Assembly (NCBI GenBank): GCA_038729425.1
Contig: JAVYSB010000001.1
Coordinates: 245,663 to 309,662 of the forward strand
Source: Thermoplasmataceae archaeon
Lineage (GTDB): Archaea > Thermoplasmatota > Thermoplasmata > Thermoplasmatales > Thermoplasmataceae
Length of the DNA: 64,000 bases
Direction of reading: 5' to 3'
The position numbers and the translations under genes are program-made. Below the pieces are notes generated by a model. The model saw only the letters and a list, made by a program, of their open reading frames with translations, was not told the DNA's origin and did no database searches. Shown in pieces: positions 26,035 to 35,294 of this stretch; position 1 is the first letter of the stretch, and each line of letters begins with the position of its first letter.

Positions 26035-27113
26035 AAGTCTCCCTCCACCGGTGCAGAAATCAGCTTTACCTCAGCTGCAGTCACTTTCCTGAAAGATTCT
26101 ACCCTGAACGAAAGGTCTTCCTTCATCCTCCTGAACTCTCCGGTGGCAAATACCGACATCCCAATGAGGCCATTCCTTATGTTTGTGTGGATTTCGGCCC
26201 TCTTTCTTTCATCAGAGTTTTTAATTGAGTCTCCGGTCAGGCCCAGGAATGGGAGCAATGACGCAGATCCTGCGCTGCACTGAATCACCCCCGTCCCATC
26301 GTCGACAGTGAAATATGCGAAAATATCTTCGATTTTGTCAGCGTTGGGGTGGTCTGGACAGGAACCGTTCTGAATTGTTTTGAAGCATTGCGAGCACCTG
26401 TATACAATCCCGCTTTTCTCGCCAACTGAAACGACGAATCCTGCAATAGAAACCCCCCCGAAAGGGTTCCTGATTTCCTGTAGCTGGTATACCCTGCTTG
26501 CTGGAATTGATATTTTTTCGGCGCCAGTAATCTCCGTTTTGTCACTAACGGACAGGGAGAGCCTTCCATTGAATTCAGTCACCCTCGCACCTATGAACCT
26601 CAGTGGTTTGTTTTCTTCAATCTCCCTGCCGAATGAAGAAAACTTCACTTTTCCCGTTACATCTTCTATAAAACCCTGATAAACTTTCTGGAGCTTCCCC
26701 TCTCGATCGTATTCCCTTGCCTTGATTCCAGTCACGATGCCTGAAACATCGACGTACTGGTCCTTCAGTGAAAGGTCCCGGATATTGTATTTTCTGTAAA
26801 CTCTCTTTACTTCCATTTCGCTATTTGGATCAAGAATGATCTGCGATCTTGAATCTAAATAGACCCTAAGGCTATCATTATACTTCTTTGTGTAGACGTT
26901 CTTCATGTCCACGACATCTCCTGCTTTCAGACTGCTAGGAAATGCCCAGGCAGTATAGGGGATTGTGCCCGTCTCGTCTCCAAGATATCCGTAAAAGTAT
27001 GTGCTTTCACCTCTTTCATTACGTATATTTCTGCTGTTTATGCTCATCACCTTGGCTTTCATGGTGATATCCTTCATCTCTTCGATAAGTTCTGAAATCT
27101 TTTGTCTTGGCAT
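26031..27113 (-). CDS. Replication protein A, single-stranded DNA-binding
   Basis: A 360-residue RPA with three OB-fold regions: residues 15-95 (STYFYGYLGDETGTIPYTAW), 115-195 (YVDVSGIVTGI) and 210-330. The last holds a zinc finger RCSQC plus CPDHP. It coats single-stranded DNA in replication, repair and recombination. The operon is unknown protein, RPA, RPA-associated protein, then two small coiled-coil genes. Confidence 0.9.
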   Translation of the reverse strand: MPRQKISELIEEMKDITMKAKVMSINSRNIRNERGESTYFYGYLGDETGTIPYTAWAFPSSLKAGDVVDMKNVYTKKYNDSLRVYLDSRSQIILDPNSEMEVKRVYRKYNIRDLSLKDQYVDVSGIVTGIKAREYDREGKLQKVYQGFIEDVTGKVKFSSFGREIEENKPLRFIGARVTEFNGRLSLSVSDKTEITGAEKISIPASRVYQLQEIRNPFGGVSIAGFVVSVGEKSGIVYRCSQCFKTIQNGSCPDHPNADKIEDIFAYFTVDDGTGVIQCSAGSASLLPFLGLTGDSIKNSDERKRAEIHTNIRNGLIGMSVFATGEFRRMKEDLSFRVESFRKVTAAEVKLISAPVEGDF

Positions 27114-27121
27114 AGAAACAC

Positions 27122-27724
27122 CTACATGTACATTCCTTCGTCGCCCATCTTTCCCGGCATTACTTCTTTGAGGATTGCCTCGGACTCATCTTCCTTAAAG
27201 CCGATTCGCTTGACGAGGTAAGCCTTGATCTCATCTCTTGATTTTCCCTCCTGAATAAGACCGTTGATCATCATTATCATCCTGTCTGTAACCTGTCTCT
27301 TGAACTGTTCCTCGAGCTTCAAAGTTTTTACCATCATGTATAGGGCAGACAGAAGCATGTTGAAACTTTCATTGAGTTCAGTCTTGGTCAGGGACATAGT
27401 CTGGATATCTGATCTAGCCACGATTTCCTCATTTATACCCTCAAGCATGAATTTGACGAGTTCCGCCTGGTTGTTAAGCAATAAGAGCGCATGGTAAGTC
27501 GCCAACCTGACGACTGGGTCTATCACTGCAGTCTCGATGCCCGTTCTGACCTTAATGTGCAATGTGTCTGGATGAAAACCCACGTATATCGTGAATGGGA
27601 TCTTTTCGTTCACCAGTTTCACTCGACCATCTTCTTCACTGATTATCCACTTCAGATCCACTAGGTTTGAAGAGTCATTGTTGCCGGAAGAAAGCCAGTT
27701 TAGTATCTGCTCTTTTATGTCCAT
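27122..27724 (-). CDS. Conserved hypothetical protein upstream of RPA
   Basis: A 200-residue protein. The first 90 residues resemble a secretion-chaperone-like alpha/beta fold (SEEDGRVKLVNEKIPFTIYV, ATYHALLLLNN). The remainder is helical (MLLSALYMMVKTLKLEEQFK) with a helical C-terminal tail. No catalytic motif. It is the first gene of the RPA operon and starts 8 bases upstream of RPA; a function in genome maintenance is only implied by position. Confidence 0.7.
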   Translation of the reverse strand: MDIKEQILNWLSSGNNDSSNLVDLKWIISEEDGRVKLVNEKIPFTIYVGFHPDTLHIKVRTGIETAVIDPVVRLATYHALLLLNNQAELVKFMLEGINEEIVARSDIQTMSLTKTELNESFNMLLSALYMMVKTLKLEEQFKRQVTDRMIMMINGLIQEGKSRDEIKAYLVKRIGFKEDESEAILKEVMPGKMGDEGMYM

Positions 27725-27812
27725 ATCGTGATTTTCCTATGTGATTGAATCATATATTACTTTCTAAACACGTTATAAATAACTGAATGAAATTACCCGC
27801 TGTGACTGAGGC

Positions 27813-28943
27813 ATGGCTAGAAAATTAGCTTACGGTGCAACCGTCATGGCCGGCAGGCTCTTCTATGCCATGAACTGGTACAATGTCTCTCCCGCGCTGG
27901 GCGATATAAGTTCCACATACCATGTCTCATTTTCCCTAACTGGCATAATATTTGCCGCTTTTCTCGTTGGCGCTGGCATATTCCAAATTCCAGCTGGCAT
28001 CATTGCCTCGAAAATAGGAGGTAAGAACACATCAGTGATAGGCCTGATCGTAATGTCGGCAGCTGCGGTGGGCTCTGCGCATTCGCCCACATTTCTAGTA
28101 TTCACGGTCATGCGCTTACTTACGGGCGTTGGCGCGGCTTTCTTCTTCTCATCTGCCATAGGAGTACTTAGCGAGATCTATTTTGAAAAACTACCACAAA
28201 TGATGGGGCTATACAACGGTTTTTTCAGCATAGGCGCAGGCGTTGGAATTTTCGCTATGGGACCATTGATTTCGTTTATGGGATGGCAAAATAGCCTGAC
28301 AGTGAGCGGATTGATCACGCTTGTAAGCGCGATCCTAATGTATGTAATTGTTCCACCGAGCCACAAGGGGGACAAGTTGGATATATCAAAGATAAAGATC
28401 AGGATCTTAGACAAGAGGATATGGTTTATAGCCCTTGGTTTTGCTGGCCTGTGGTCCCTGAATTTCACCATCGGCGAATACTTCAGACCGTTTGCAGTTA
28501 GCTACGGTTACTCCGGGTTTATAGCAGGGTTGATGGCTTCCATGATAATGTTCCTTGGTATTATTGGGGGCATGCTGACATCGGCCTTCAGGAAGAGCAG
28601 GCCAATCAGGACTTCTGTCTATCTTACAATGATCGTGTCATTTTCCCTGTTCCTGTTATTGTTAAACAGCTCTTTGAGCCTCTGGACTTCCGTTGTCATT
28701 AACGGGGTGTTCAGCGTAATCATTTTTTCCCTTGAATACACGGCCGTCATACGGCTGGACGACGACCGGAGGTATGTTCCGCTCAATGTTGGACTAATTA
28801 ACTCCATACAGATCGGGATTGGATCGCTGATTCCCCTGGTATTTGCGTTCCTAATACCATTTGGTTATGCAGTATCCTGGATCTTCCTTGCCGTTTTCTC
28901 ACTGATGACCCTCCCGCTCGTGTATTTATTTAGAATCCGTTAG
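27813..28943 (+). CDS. MFS transporter (12 TM)
   Basis: A 376-residue membrane protein with twelve hydrophobic segments. TGIIFAAFLVGAGIFQIPAG and the basic loop after TM2 (SKIGGKNTSVIG) are the MFS signature area, and VMRLLTGVGAAFFFSSAIGV is the TM4 segment. It resembles nitrate/cyanate-type porters in general layout, but the substrate cannot be named. It stands alone, divergent from the RPA operon. Confidence 0.85.
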   Translation: MARKLAYGATVMAGRLFYAMNWYNVSPALGDISSTYHVSFSLTGIIFAAFLVGAGIFQIPAGIIASKIGGKNTSVIGLIVMSAAAVGSAHSPTFLVFTVMRLLTGVGAAFFFSSAIGVLSEIYFEKLPQMMGLYNGFFSIGAGVGIFAMGPLISFMGWQNSLTVSGLITLVSAILMYVIVPPSHKGDKLDISKIKIRILDKRIWFIALGFAGLWSLNFTIGEYFRPFAVSYGYSGFIAGLMASMIMFLGIIGGMLTSAFRKSRPIRTSVYLTMIVSFSLFLLLLNSSLSLWTSVVINGVFSVIIFSLEYTAVIRLDDDRRYVPLNVGLINSIQIGIGSLIPLVFAFLIPFGYAVSWIFLAVFSLMTLPLVYLFRIR

Positions 28944-28959
28944 TGAAAGACAGATGAAC

Positions 28960-29298
28960 TCATCTAACCCAGTGCGACTCAAGCCTCTTTTTCATGTCCT
29001 CCAGATGTGCCTGGGACACCCTTGCCTTTGACTTGACCGGGATGCGTTTAGTCTTACCCATATAAGCGGCATTGGTTACGGTGATGTGGCCACATTTCAA
29101 GCAAACAACCCCAAAGGGGAGGAACCTCTGCCTGCTGATTTCACCTTCCATCACCTGGGCATATCTCAAAGGTGAGACCTGACCAGTAGGTTTTACGTCT
29201 TCCAGGGCCAGAAGCCTCAGGTCTGTGACGCTTTCTCTCACGTACAGAGATTTTACAGACCTGCTCCGGCAGAGCGAGCATATTTTTACCTTCTTCAT
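28960..29298 (-). CDS. Zinc-ribbon protein of unknown function
   Basis: A 112-residue protein with two CxxC knuckles, C7-x2-C10 (KICSLCRS) and C66-x2-C69 (VVCLKCGH), likely to bind one zinc. Basic residues are spread through the sequence (KTKRIPVKSKARVSQ), fitting nucleic acid binding. I do not recognise a family. A perfect 24-bp palindrome sits 11 bases before the ATG, so expression is probably tightly controlled, perhaps by its own product. Confidence 0.75.
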   Translation of the reverse strand: MKKVKICSLCRSRSVKSLYVRESVTDLRLLALEDVKPTGQVSPLRYAQVMEGEISRQRFLPFGVVCLKCGHITVTNAAYMGKTKRIPVKSKARVSQAHLEDMKKRLESHWVR

Positions 29299-29309
29299 TT
29301 ATTATCTTA

Positions 29310-29333
29310 GTATACTAAAATATTTTAGTATAC
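29310..29333. promoter_or_regulatory. Perfect 24-bp palindrome before the zinc-ribbon gene
   Basis: The half-site GTATACTAAAAT is followed without spacer by its exact reverse complement. It covers -12 to -35 from the ATG at 29298, where TATA box and transcription start must lie on a leaderless or short-leader transcript. A dimeric repressor or activator is the simplest reading. ACTAATATT-type words at other promoters in this window are similar but not identical. Confidence 0.7.
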
Positions 29334-29475
29334 ATAAAGTTTTCACAGAAATTTCTGAGATGTTATACGTATTGAAAAACACATTATCTGCAGGATATGA
29401 ATGATAATATCATTAATTCTCCTTGCTGGTAAGTGTAACCTTTTAGGATTCCCAAGATTGAGGGATTTTAACAAT

Positions 29476-30213
29476 CTATGAAAAAAAGAATTCTGAAGCT
29501 ATTCTGGCGGCTCCCCTCGGATCTTCTCTATGTATAGCGTGCCCAGATCGAATGATGGTGAAAATTGCAGCTGGAAAGGCTTGCTTCAGATCGTTGTTCA
29601 TGCGTAGGCCAAAAATGTCGTCGTATTCCGCAACAACCATATTGACGCGGGCATTGGAGCGCCTTCCCTTAACCGAAAAGCCGATCAAATTTGGTATAAG
29701 ATAATACAACCTTTCTGTATTAATGGGGTGGGATCTGTCGTAGGCTTCAATCTCTTTCCTGTGTTGCTCCAGAAATTCAGGAGAGAAAACATCGTTAGAT
29801 ACCCTTTTTGATGAACTGGCCCATGCTGAAACCCTATCAAGGACCTGGGAATCAATCTCAGAAGCTGGGGAAAGGAGTACCGCTCCCAATATGTTATCAG
29901 AATCATTCAGCATGATTTCTTCTATTATGATGGATCCAAGGCTGACACCTATGGCGTAGAATTTGTCCAAGCCTTTAGATCCCATGAGAGAAATCAGCTC
30001 CTTAACTAGATCAGGCAAAGTTATTGAAAAATCATCACTGCCTCCGTGACATGGCAGATCCACAAGGACGCGTGTACAGTCACGATCAATTGCGCGGGAA
30101 ATCGGGATCATGGATTCCAGGTCTCCCCCGAGGCCATGAAGTATTAGAACACCGACCCCTTCACCGTGTATCTCGTATCTTAGGCGATTTCCACTGATGA
30201 GTCTGTAATACAT
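29476..30213 (-). CDS. Alpha/beta-fold hydrolase
   Basis: A 245-residue hydrolase from the ATG at 30213; GGTGATC five bases upstream is a classical archaeal Shine-Dalgarno and argues for this start over the ATG at 30234. The oxyanion region is ILHGLGGDLES, the nucleophile elbow IGVSLGSII, and the catalytic His lies in RSGHAIHREDP near the C terminus. Likely an esterase or lactonase. It overlaps or directly follows the MFS gene and probably acts on the imported compound. Confidence 0.85.
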   Translation of the reverse strand: MYYRLISGNRLRYEIHGEGVGVLILHGLGGDLESMIPISRAIDRDCTRVLVDLPCHGGSDDFSITLPDLVKELISLMGSKGLDKFYAIGVSLGSIIIEEIMLNDSDNILGAVLLSPASEIDSQVLDRVSAWASSSKRVSNDVFSPEFLEQHRKEIEAYDRSHPINTERLYYLIPNLIGFSVKGRRSNARVNMVVAEYDDIFGLRMNNDLKQAFPAAIFTIIRSGHAIHREDPRGAARIASEFFFS

Positions 30214-30230
30214 GAAATGATCACCCTTTA

Positions 30231-31496
30231 TCATACCTTAAGCAGGAAGGGTTCATCTAGCTTCATCTTCCTGGTCTCCTTGAGCAAAATTGTAAGGCCT
30301 AAAGCCACAAACATAATGACGCCTATTATGACAAACAGATAGGAATTGCTGGTTGTTACAGTGGTAGCGCTGCCGATTATTAGCACTCCGATTACTGCAC
30401 CAAGCTTACCCATCATTGCCGCGAGACCATAGGCGCTCGATCTATACTCTGTTGTGGCTAACTCGGCTGGGAAAATTCCCACGGTTGCTCCCGGCCAGGC
30501 TGCAGAGAATTCCGAAAATGCAAGGACAACGACGAGGAGATAGGTTGCGAAGGTGTAGGGGATCAGGATTATCCCGATACCCATCCCAAGAAATCCAAGC
30601 ATCTGGATGTACCTCCTGCCGATCCTGTCAACAATCATAATGACTATAGCGCCACTAGCGAGACCAATTATCAGGAAAATAGAGGTCGCAAGTGCAATCC
30701 CGGAATCTGGCGCGAAATTACTGCCCTTAAGAATACTGGGTACCAATAAACCGACTCCATATGAACCCAGATCGAAGATCAACCATATTATAGATGTAAG
30801 TATTGTGAAGACCGCAGCCTTTCCATGAAACATTTTCCTAATATTTCTCTTCTTCTCCGTCCTCATCACGTTCTCCCATCTCTCAGACTCTGGCATAGAC
30901 ATCCTAGCGAACAGGACAATTACAGCGGGTATGAGGCCAATCCCGATCATGTACCTCCAACTGCTGTTCGGAAAATTGAGGAAAAAGAGCAGCATGGCAA
31001 TCAGACCGCTCGTCAGTGCCCCTGCAAAGAAAGCAACGTTTGAGAAGGAAAGAAATTTTCCCCTTAGATTCTCCGGAGCCATCTCTGCGATGTAAGAGTT
31101 TGAAATGGGATAATCTGCCCCAATGGAAATCCCCATCAGCACCCTCAATAGAATAATGATCAGAAGGTTGGATGTGACCACTGATCCAAGTCCAAATATT
31201 ACGAAGAAAAGGAGGTTGTACATGTAAACACGCCTCCTCCCGAACCTATCCGCAAGATACCCTATGGAAATAGCCCCAATTATGGTTCCCAGTATGAGCG
31301 AGTCTATCAGGAGAGAAGCGTCAAACTGAGAAAGATTGAGGTCAGGCTTCATCACAAGAACCGCTAGAGACACAACTGTGAGCTGGTATCCATCAAGATA
31401 CATTCCAGCTGAGGACATAAGCAGTAACCTGTAAGGAGAAATAGTTCCTTTCGTCATTTGATAGATAACGACAGGAATACTATAAAATAATCCCAT
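30231..31496 (-). CDS. MFS transporter, sugar-porter-like
   Basis: A 421-residue 12-TM transporter. GYLADRFGRRRVYMYN (about residue 80) and its repeat-half counterpart MIVDRIGRRYIQMLG are MFS signature loops, and PISNSYIAEMAPENLRGK is the post-TM4 motif of the sugar/metabolite porter family. Met-14 (MTKGTISPYR) may be the real start. It forms a two-gene operon with the hydrolase. Substrate unknown; uptake of an ester or sugar acid is plausible. Confidence 0.86.
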   Translation of the reverse strand: MGLFYSIPVVIYQMTKGTISPYRLLLMSSAGMYLDGYQLTVVSLAVLVMKPDLNLSQFDASLLIDSLILGTIIGAISIGYLADRFGRRRVYMYNLLFFVIFGLGSVVTSNLLIIILLRVLMGISIGADYPISNSYIAEMAPENLRGKFLSFSNVAFFAGALTSGLIAMLLFFLNFPNSSWRYMIGIGLIPAVIVLFARMSMPESERWENVMRTEKKRNIRKMFHGKAAVFTILTSIIWLIFDLGSYGVGLLVPSILKGSNFAPDSGIALATSIFLIIGLASGAIVIMIVDRIGRRYIQMLGFLGMGIGIILIPYTFATYLLVVVLAFSEFSAAWPGATVGIFPAELATTEYRSSAYGLAAMMGKLGAVIGVLIIGSATTVTTSNSYLFVIIGVIMFVALGLTILLKETRKMKLDEPFLLKV

Positions 31497-31640
31497 AGTG
31501 CGCTATATATTCACAATATGTTACGATATCTTGCTAAATCTCCTCGATTACCTAAGACGAAGGTTTGTACCTGATGTTCAGCAGGCTTCGACGCTCACTG
31601 CCAGTTCTTTATACTCTACAAGCATATACAACTGGATAAT

Positions 31641-32762
31641 ATGGAGACCCTCAAATGTCTGACGGATAATCCCGATCTTCTGATGCCTGAATACGGTGGA
31701 AACAGCATCCTAAACCTGTCTGTCTCAATAGCTAAGAGGTTTGGCGTTAAAAGACCCGGGAGAGGACTGAAAGACCTTGATCTCAATAAAAAAGTGATTA
31801 TGGTGCTTCTGGACGGCTTTGGGTCACACATAATGAAGAATTCTGGCATTTCTGATACTTACAGGCCAATTACAACCGTATTTCCCTCAACAACTTCTTC
31901 AGTGCTCGCTACCATAGCCACTGGCATGCCACCCGCAGATCACGGTCTAATCGGCTACATCGCATTTTCTCGTGAACTAGGAACCAGGATCAATGTTCTC
32001 GACTACACTTTACCTGGAACTGGGTCTTCCGTCGAAAAACTTGGAAAAATGTCTGCGGTATTTGGTGAGATCAAACCAATTGCGTCCGAACTGGATTCCG
32101 CAACCGCCATAGCTATCATTCCTCACTACCATACAAGGAGCCCCCTGTCACTTGCACTTTATGGAGGAGCAAAGGTTGCCGGCTACCTCAACCTGTGGGA
32201 TGCCCTAGCCCAAGTACACTTCAGTGCCGCCCAGGGTATGGATTACATATTCCTCTATGTTCCATACATAGATACTGCCGCACACGTGTATGGGCCGTAT
32301 TCGGAAGCGACTGCCATTACGGCTAATGAAATTTATTCTGCTGTCAGGAAATACCTGTCGAAGTTGACCAAGAACTATGACGTTCTCATAACTGCAGATC
32401 ATGGGCACATAGAGGTATCTGATAATATCTACCTCGATGCGGACAGAGAACTCATGGAAAAGCTTGAGGTGCCTCCTTATGGCGATGTGAGGATGATATC
32501 CCTCGATTCTCGGGAGGATATTACACCATATATTCGAGGGAAATATGAAAATCTCCCAACGTTTTCCCGTAAGGAAGTGTCACCCTTATTCGGCGGACAG
32601 GAGAACAATGTAATCAAGAGAAGGGTCGGAAGCTATGTTGCTGTGGCTACTGACAGGAAAGCATATCTTACAAAGAGCCTTCGGGATGAGAACGCTACCC
32701 TCAAGGGCCACCACAGCTCACTTTTCATGGAAGAAATGGAAATACCTCTGGTAATTCTCTAA
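31641..32762 (+). CDS. Type I phosphodiesterase / nucleotide pyrophosphatase-like hydrolase
   Basis: A 373-residue alkaline phosphatase-fold enzyme. MVLLDGFGSH supplies the first metal aspartate, TVFPSTTSSVLATIATGMPP the Thr nucleophile, LYVPYIDTAAHVYGP a metal Asp and His, and ITADHGHIEV the last Asp and His. The enzyme hydrolyses phosphodiester or pyrophosphate bonds; substrate not predictable. CTTTATACTC about 25 bases before the ATG is a good TATA box with a short leader. Confidence 0.85.
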   Translation: METLKCLTDNPDLLMPEYGGNSILNLSVSIAKRFGVKRPGRGLKDLDLNKKVIMVLLDGFGSHIMKNSGISDTYRPITTVFPSTTSSVLATIATGMPPADHGLIGYIAFSRELGTRINVLDYTLPGTGSSVEKLGKMSAVFGEIKPIASELDSATAIAIIPHYHTRSPLSLALYGGAKVAGYLNLWDALAQVHFSAAQGMDYIFLYVPYIDTAAHVYGPYSEATAITANEIYSAVRKYLSKLTKNYDVLITADHGHIEVSDNIYLDADRELMEKLEVPPYGDVRMISLDSREDITPYIRGKYENLPTFSRKEVSPLFGGQENNVIKRRVGSYVAVATDRKAYLTKSLRDENATLKGHHSSLFMEEMEIPLVIL

Positions 32763-32822
32763 GGACCCAGATATTCTGTCTGTTGCCAGCATGTTTAATG
32801 TTGGTGAAAGAAATACCTCCGC

Positions 32823-33179
32823 ATGAAAGTTGCAATAGCAGTTGACGGTGATATTGTCAGTGGCCCGGGAGAGGCTGCAGAGGTCAGAATTTATGATCTC
32901 ATCAATGGACACAGACTCATTGAAAGCTATGAGAATCCGGCTCTAACGGCCAAGGCAGCGAAAGGAATTATCATGTTGAAATCCGCTTTAGACAGGGGAG
33001 CTGAATCCATTATTGTTTCAGGGATAGGTCAGCATGCTTTCACGTACACATCTGGAAGATTGAGACTATTCCTTGGGAATGGGATGACCGTTGACCAGGC
33101 ACTCTCCAATTTTGAGTCCGGGAAGCTCCATGAACTGACTGGGGCCACGCACGATCATGGAAATCACGAACAAAACTGA
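32823..33179 (+). CDS. NifX/NifB-C-domain-like (dinitrogenase iron-molybdenum cofactor family) protein
   Basis: A 118-residue protein of the Nif3-independent NifX/NafY domain family. It starts KVAIAVDGDIVSGPGEAAEV, and DRGAESIIVSGIGQHAFTY fits the cofactor-pocket region. GATHDHGNHEQN gives a His-rich tail that could bind metal. There are no nitrogenase genes here; in archaea such proteins are often linked to Fe-S or molybdenum handling. Function is inferred from fold only. Confidence 0.82.
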   Translation: MKVAIAVDGDIVSGPGEAAEVRIYDLINGHRLIESYENPALTAKAAKGIIMLKSALDRGAESIIVSGIGQHAFTYTSGRLRLFLGNGMTVDQALSNFESGKLHELTGATHDHGNHEQN

Positions 33180-33257
33180 TTGATCTCGTTAATTTCTGGG
33201 GCATTTGCAATGCTTAAATAAAAGAGGAGACGTGATTGAAGATGCTGATGTGATTTT

Positions 33258-33488
33258 TTAGATATCACATGATGCATATAGACTGAACATGTAAAGCGGG
33301 GCCATCCCATGGTTAATTCTCAGCTTGGTGGAAATTTCCGCATCGAAGAATGCGCGATCTGTTTTAGTGATTCCGGCGGTTGCAATTCCGGATTGATTCA
33401 TTATCTTTGGCACTGGATTGGGAACAGCCCGCTTGAACCAGGCTAAGAATCCCAGTGGCAATCTACCCTTCCTGGAGGAGACCTTAGC
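33258..33488 (-). pseudogene. Possible gene remnant
   Basis: In the 535-base gap before the drug-exporter gene, this minus-strand frame reads smoothly (VPKIMNQSGIATAGITKTDR, STKLRINHGMAPLYMFSLYA) but has no proper start codon after the preceding TGA, only an internal TTG. It could be the C-terminal part of a lost gene or a chance frame. The rest of the gap shows no gene. Confidence 0.22.
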
Positions 33489-33714
33489 TCAGATGATGTT
33501 GTAATCGTTTTGGATTCATTGTTAAGTTTGGGGTCCGGAAACATTAAACCCATAATTTGGCGTCTAAAAAAGATTCAGTTAAGAACTATTCGCAAGAGAA
33601 GAACCTGTTTAATACCTCCTTAATATACCCTATACCAGATACGCTACCATTCCTTCGACATGTAACAAGCGGTGATTATGGCGTGAGAGATTGAAAACGA
33701 GGAGATGAGAGAAG

Positions 33715-35172
33715 ATGGAATACAAGTGGGTAGTTCTAAGCAATACCACGCTGGGTGTACTCATGTCCTCGCTTGACTCCAACATTGTTCTAATTGCCCT
33801 CCCGGACATAGGAAGATCAATGCAGGGAATGACCACCCTAGATCTTCTTTGGGTTCTGCTGGGTTACCAGCTCGTAGTTGCGTGTGTCCTTGTCAACTTC
33901 GGCAGGCTCTCTGATATGTTCGGGAGGGTAAGACTCTACAATATGGGCTTCGCCCTTTTCACTGTAGGATCTGGATTATGCAGTATCTCACAGACGCCTG
34001 AAGAGCTTATAGGATTCAGGGTTGTGCAAGCAATCGGTTCCGGTTTTCTCTTCTCAAACAGTGCTGCAATAATAACTGACGCGTTTCCTACAGAGCAACG
34101 TGGAATGGCCTTGGGAGTAAACCAGGTCTCCATCGTGGTGGGATCGGTTTCAGGCCTCATACTGGGTGGGGTCTTGTCACAAACCCTTGGGTGGCAGTCC
34201 ATATTCTGGGTGAATCTTCCAATAGGAACCTTTGCCACCATATGGGCACACCTCAAACTAAGAGAACTTTCTAACCCGTCTCACACACATAACCTAGACA
34301 TTTCTGGAAATCTTACATTTGCGGGAGGAGTTTTTTTGCTGCTCATTGGCCTTACCCTTTATGCCATTGCCGGTCTTTCTTTGCTGTTCACCACCTTGAT
34401 CCTGGCATTTTCTGCCATCCTCTTAGCAGCTTTCGTGTATATCGATAGCCACCGTAAGGATCCGATGTTCGACCTGACCCTGTTCCGTAACCATGAATTC
34501 ACGTCCGGTAACGAGACAATTTTCCTTAATGCGCTTGCGAGGGGTTCATTCATTCTGGTGATGGTTTTCTACCTGCAGGGTCCAATCATGGGTATGGGTG
34601 CCGAACAGGCTGGTATCTTTCTCATTCCAATGTCCGTCTCACTTTCTATTATGGGTCCAATAAGCGGGATACTTTCCGATAGGTTCGGACAAAGAATGTT
34701 CGTCGTAGGTGGACTGCTGCTGTCGTCCATTGGATTTCTTCTTATGACACGGATCGGTTATGGCTTGACCCTGACCCAAGTCCTGCTGCCGCTTGTTTTA
34801 ATCGGAGCCGGCATGGGAATGTTCGCATCTCCAAACAGGTCATCAATAATGAATTCCGTCCCCGGTCATCGTAGAGGTGTCGCCTCAGGTATAAGCACCA
34901 CGCTTACCAATGTCGGGGGTACCGTCAGCATCGGCCTAGCTTTCATCTTGATGAGCGCTACAACAACCAGATCAACTCTGGACTCTATTTTTTCCGGATT
35001 TTCAGCCAAGGTGAGCGTATTTGACGCGAGGAGTTTCATATATTCCGTGCATACTGTGTTTTATATCTCCACAGTAATGCTTATTGTTTCCATATTTCTT
35101 TACCTTCACGGATTGGGGAAGAAAATTCCACCTGTACAAAATAATTCAAGCGCAAAAAATGCTGGTGACTGA
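33715..35172 (+). CDS. MFS drug exporter, DHA2 (14 TM) family
   Basis: A 485-residue 14-TM exporter like EmrB/QacA. SSLDSNIVLIALPDIGRSM (TM1), LSDMFGRVRLYNMGFALFTV (motif A) and GFRVVQAIGSGFLFSNSAAI (TM4-5, motif C type) are present. RGMALGVNQVSIVVGSVSG also fits. It exports hydrophobic compounds against the proton gradient. GGAGATGAGAGAAG just before the ATG acts as a ribosome binding site. Substrate unknown. Confidence 0.88.
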   Translation: MEYKWVVLSNTTLGVLMSSLDSNIVLIALPDIGRSMQGMTTLDLLWVLLGYQLVVACVLVNFGRLSDMFGRVRLYNMGFALFTVGSGLCSISQTPEELIGFRVVQAIGSGFLFSNSAAIITDAFPTEQRGMALGVNQVSIVVGSVSGLILGGVLSQTLGWQSIFWVNLPIGTFATIWAHLKLRELSNPSHTHNLDISGNLTFAGGVFLLLIGLTLYAIAGLSLLFTTLILAFSAILLAAFVYIDSHRKDPMFDLTLFRNHEFTSGNETIFLNALARGSFILVMVFYLQGPIMGMGAEQAGIFLIPMSVSLSIMGPISGILSDRFGQRMFVVGGLLLSSIGFLLMTRIGYGLTLTQVLLPLVLIGAGMGMFASPNRSSIMNSVPGHRRGVASGISTTLTNVGGTVSIGLAFILMSATTTRSTLDSIFSGFSAKVSVFDARSFIYSVHTVFYISTVMLIVSIFLYLHGLGKKIPPVQNNSSAKNAGD

Positions 35173-35294
35173 TCTCTTCCTTTTTCCCGGATCTAGATAT
35201 TTTGCTGGATTACTTACAATCTCCGTGATGCATTTTCTGAACTCTCTATGCATCAGAATATGAAAAGCTGATCTCTTCCATGGCACCCCTAGGG

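Noticed and set aside
32823..33179. Nitrogenase-related function for the NifX-like protein
   Set aside because: No nitrogenase or NifB/NifE/NifN genes are present; the domain is widespread in organisms that do not fix nitrogen.
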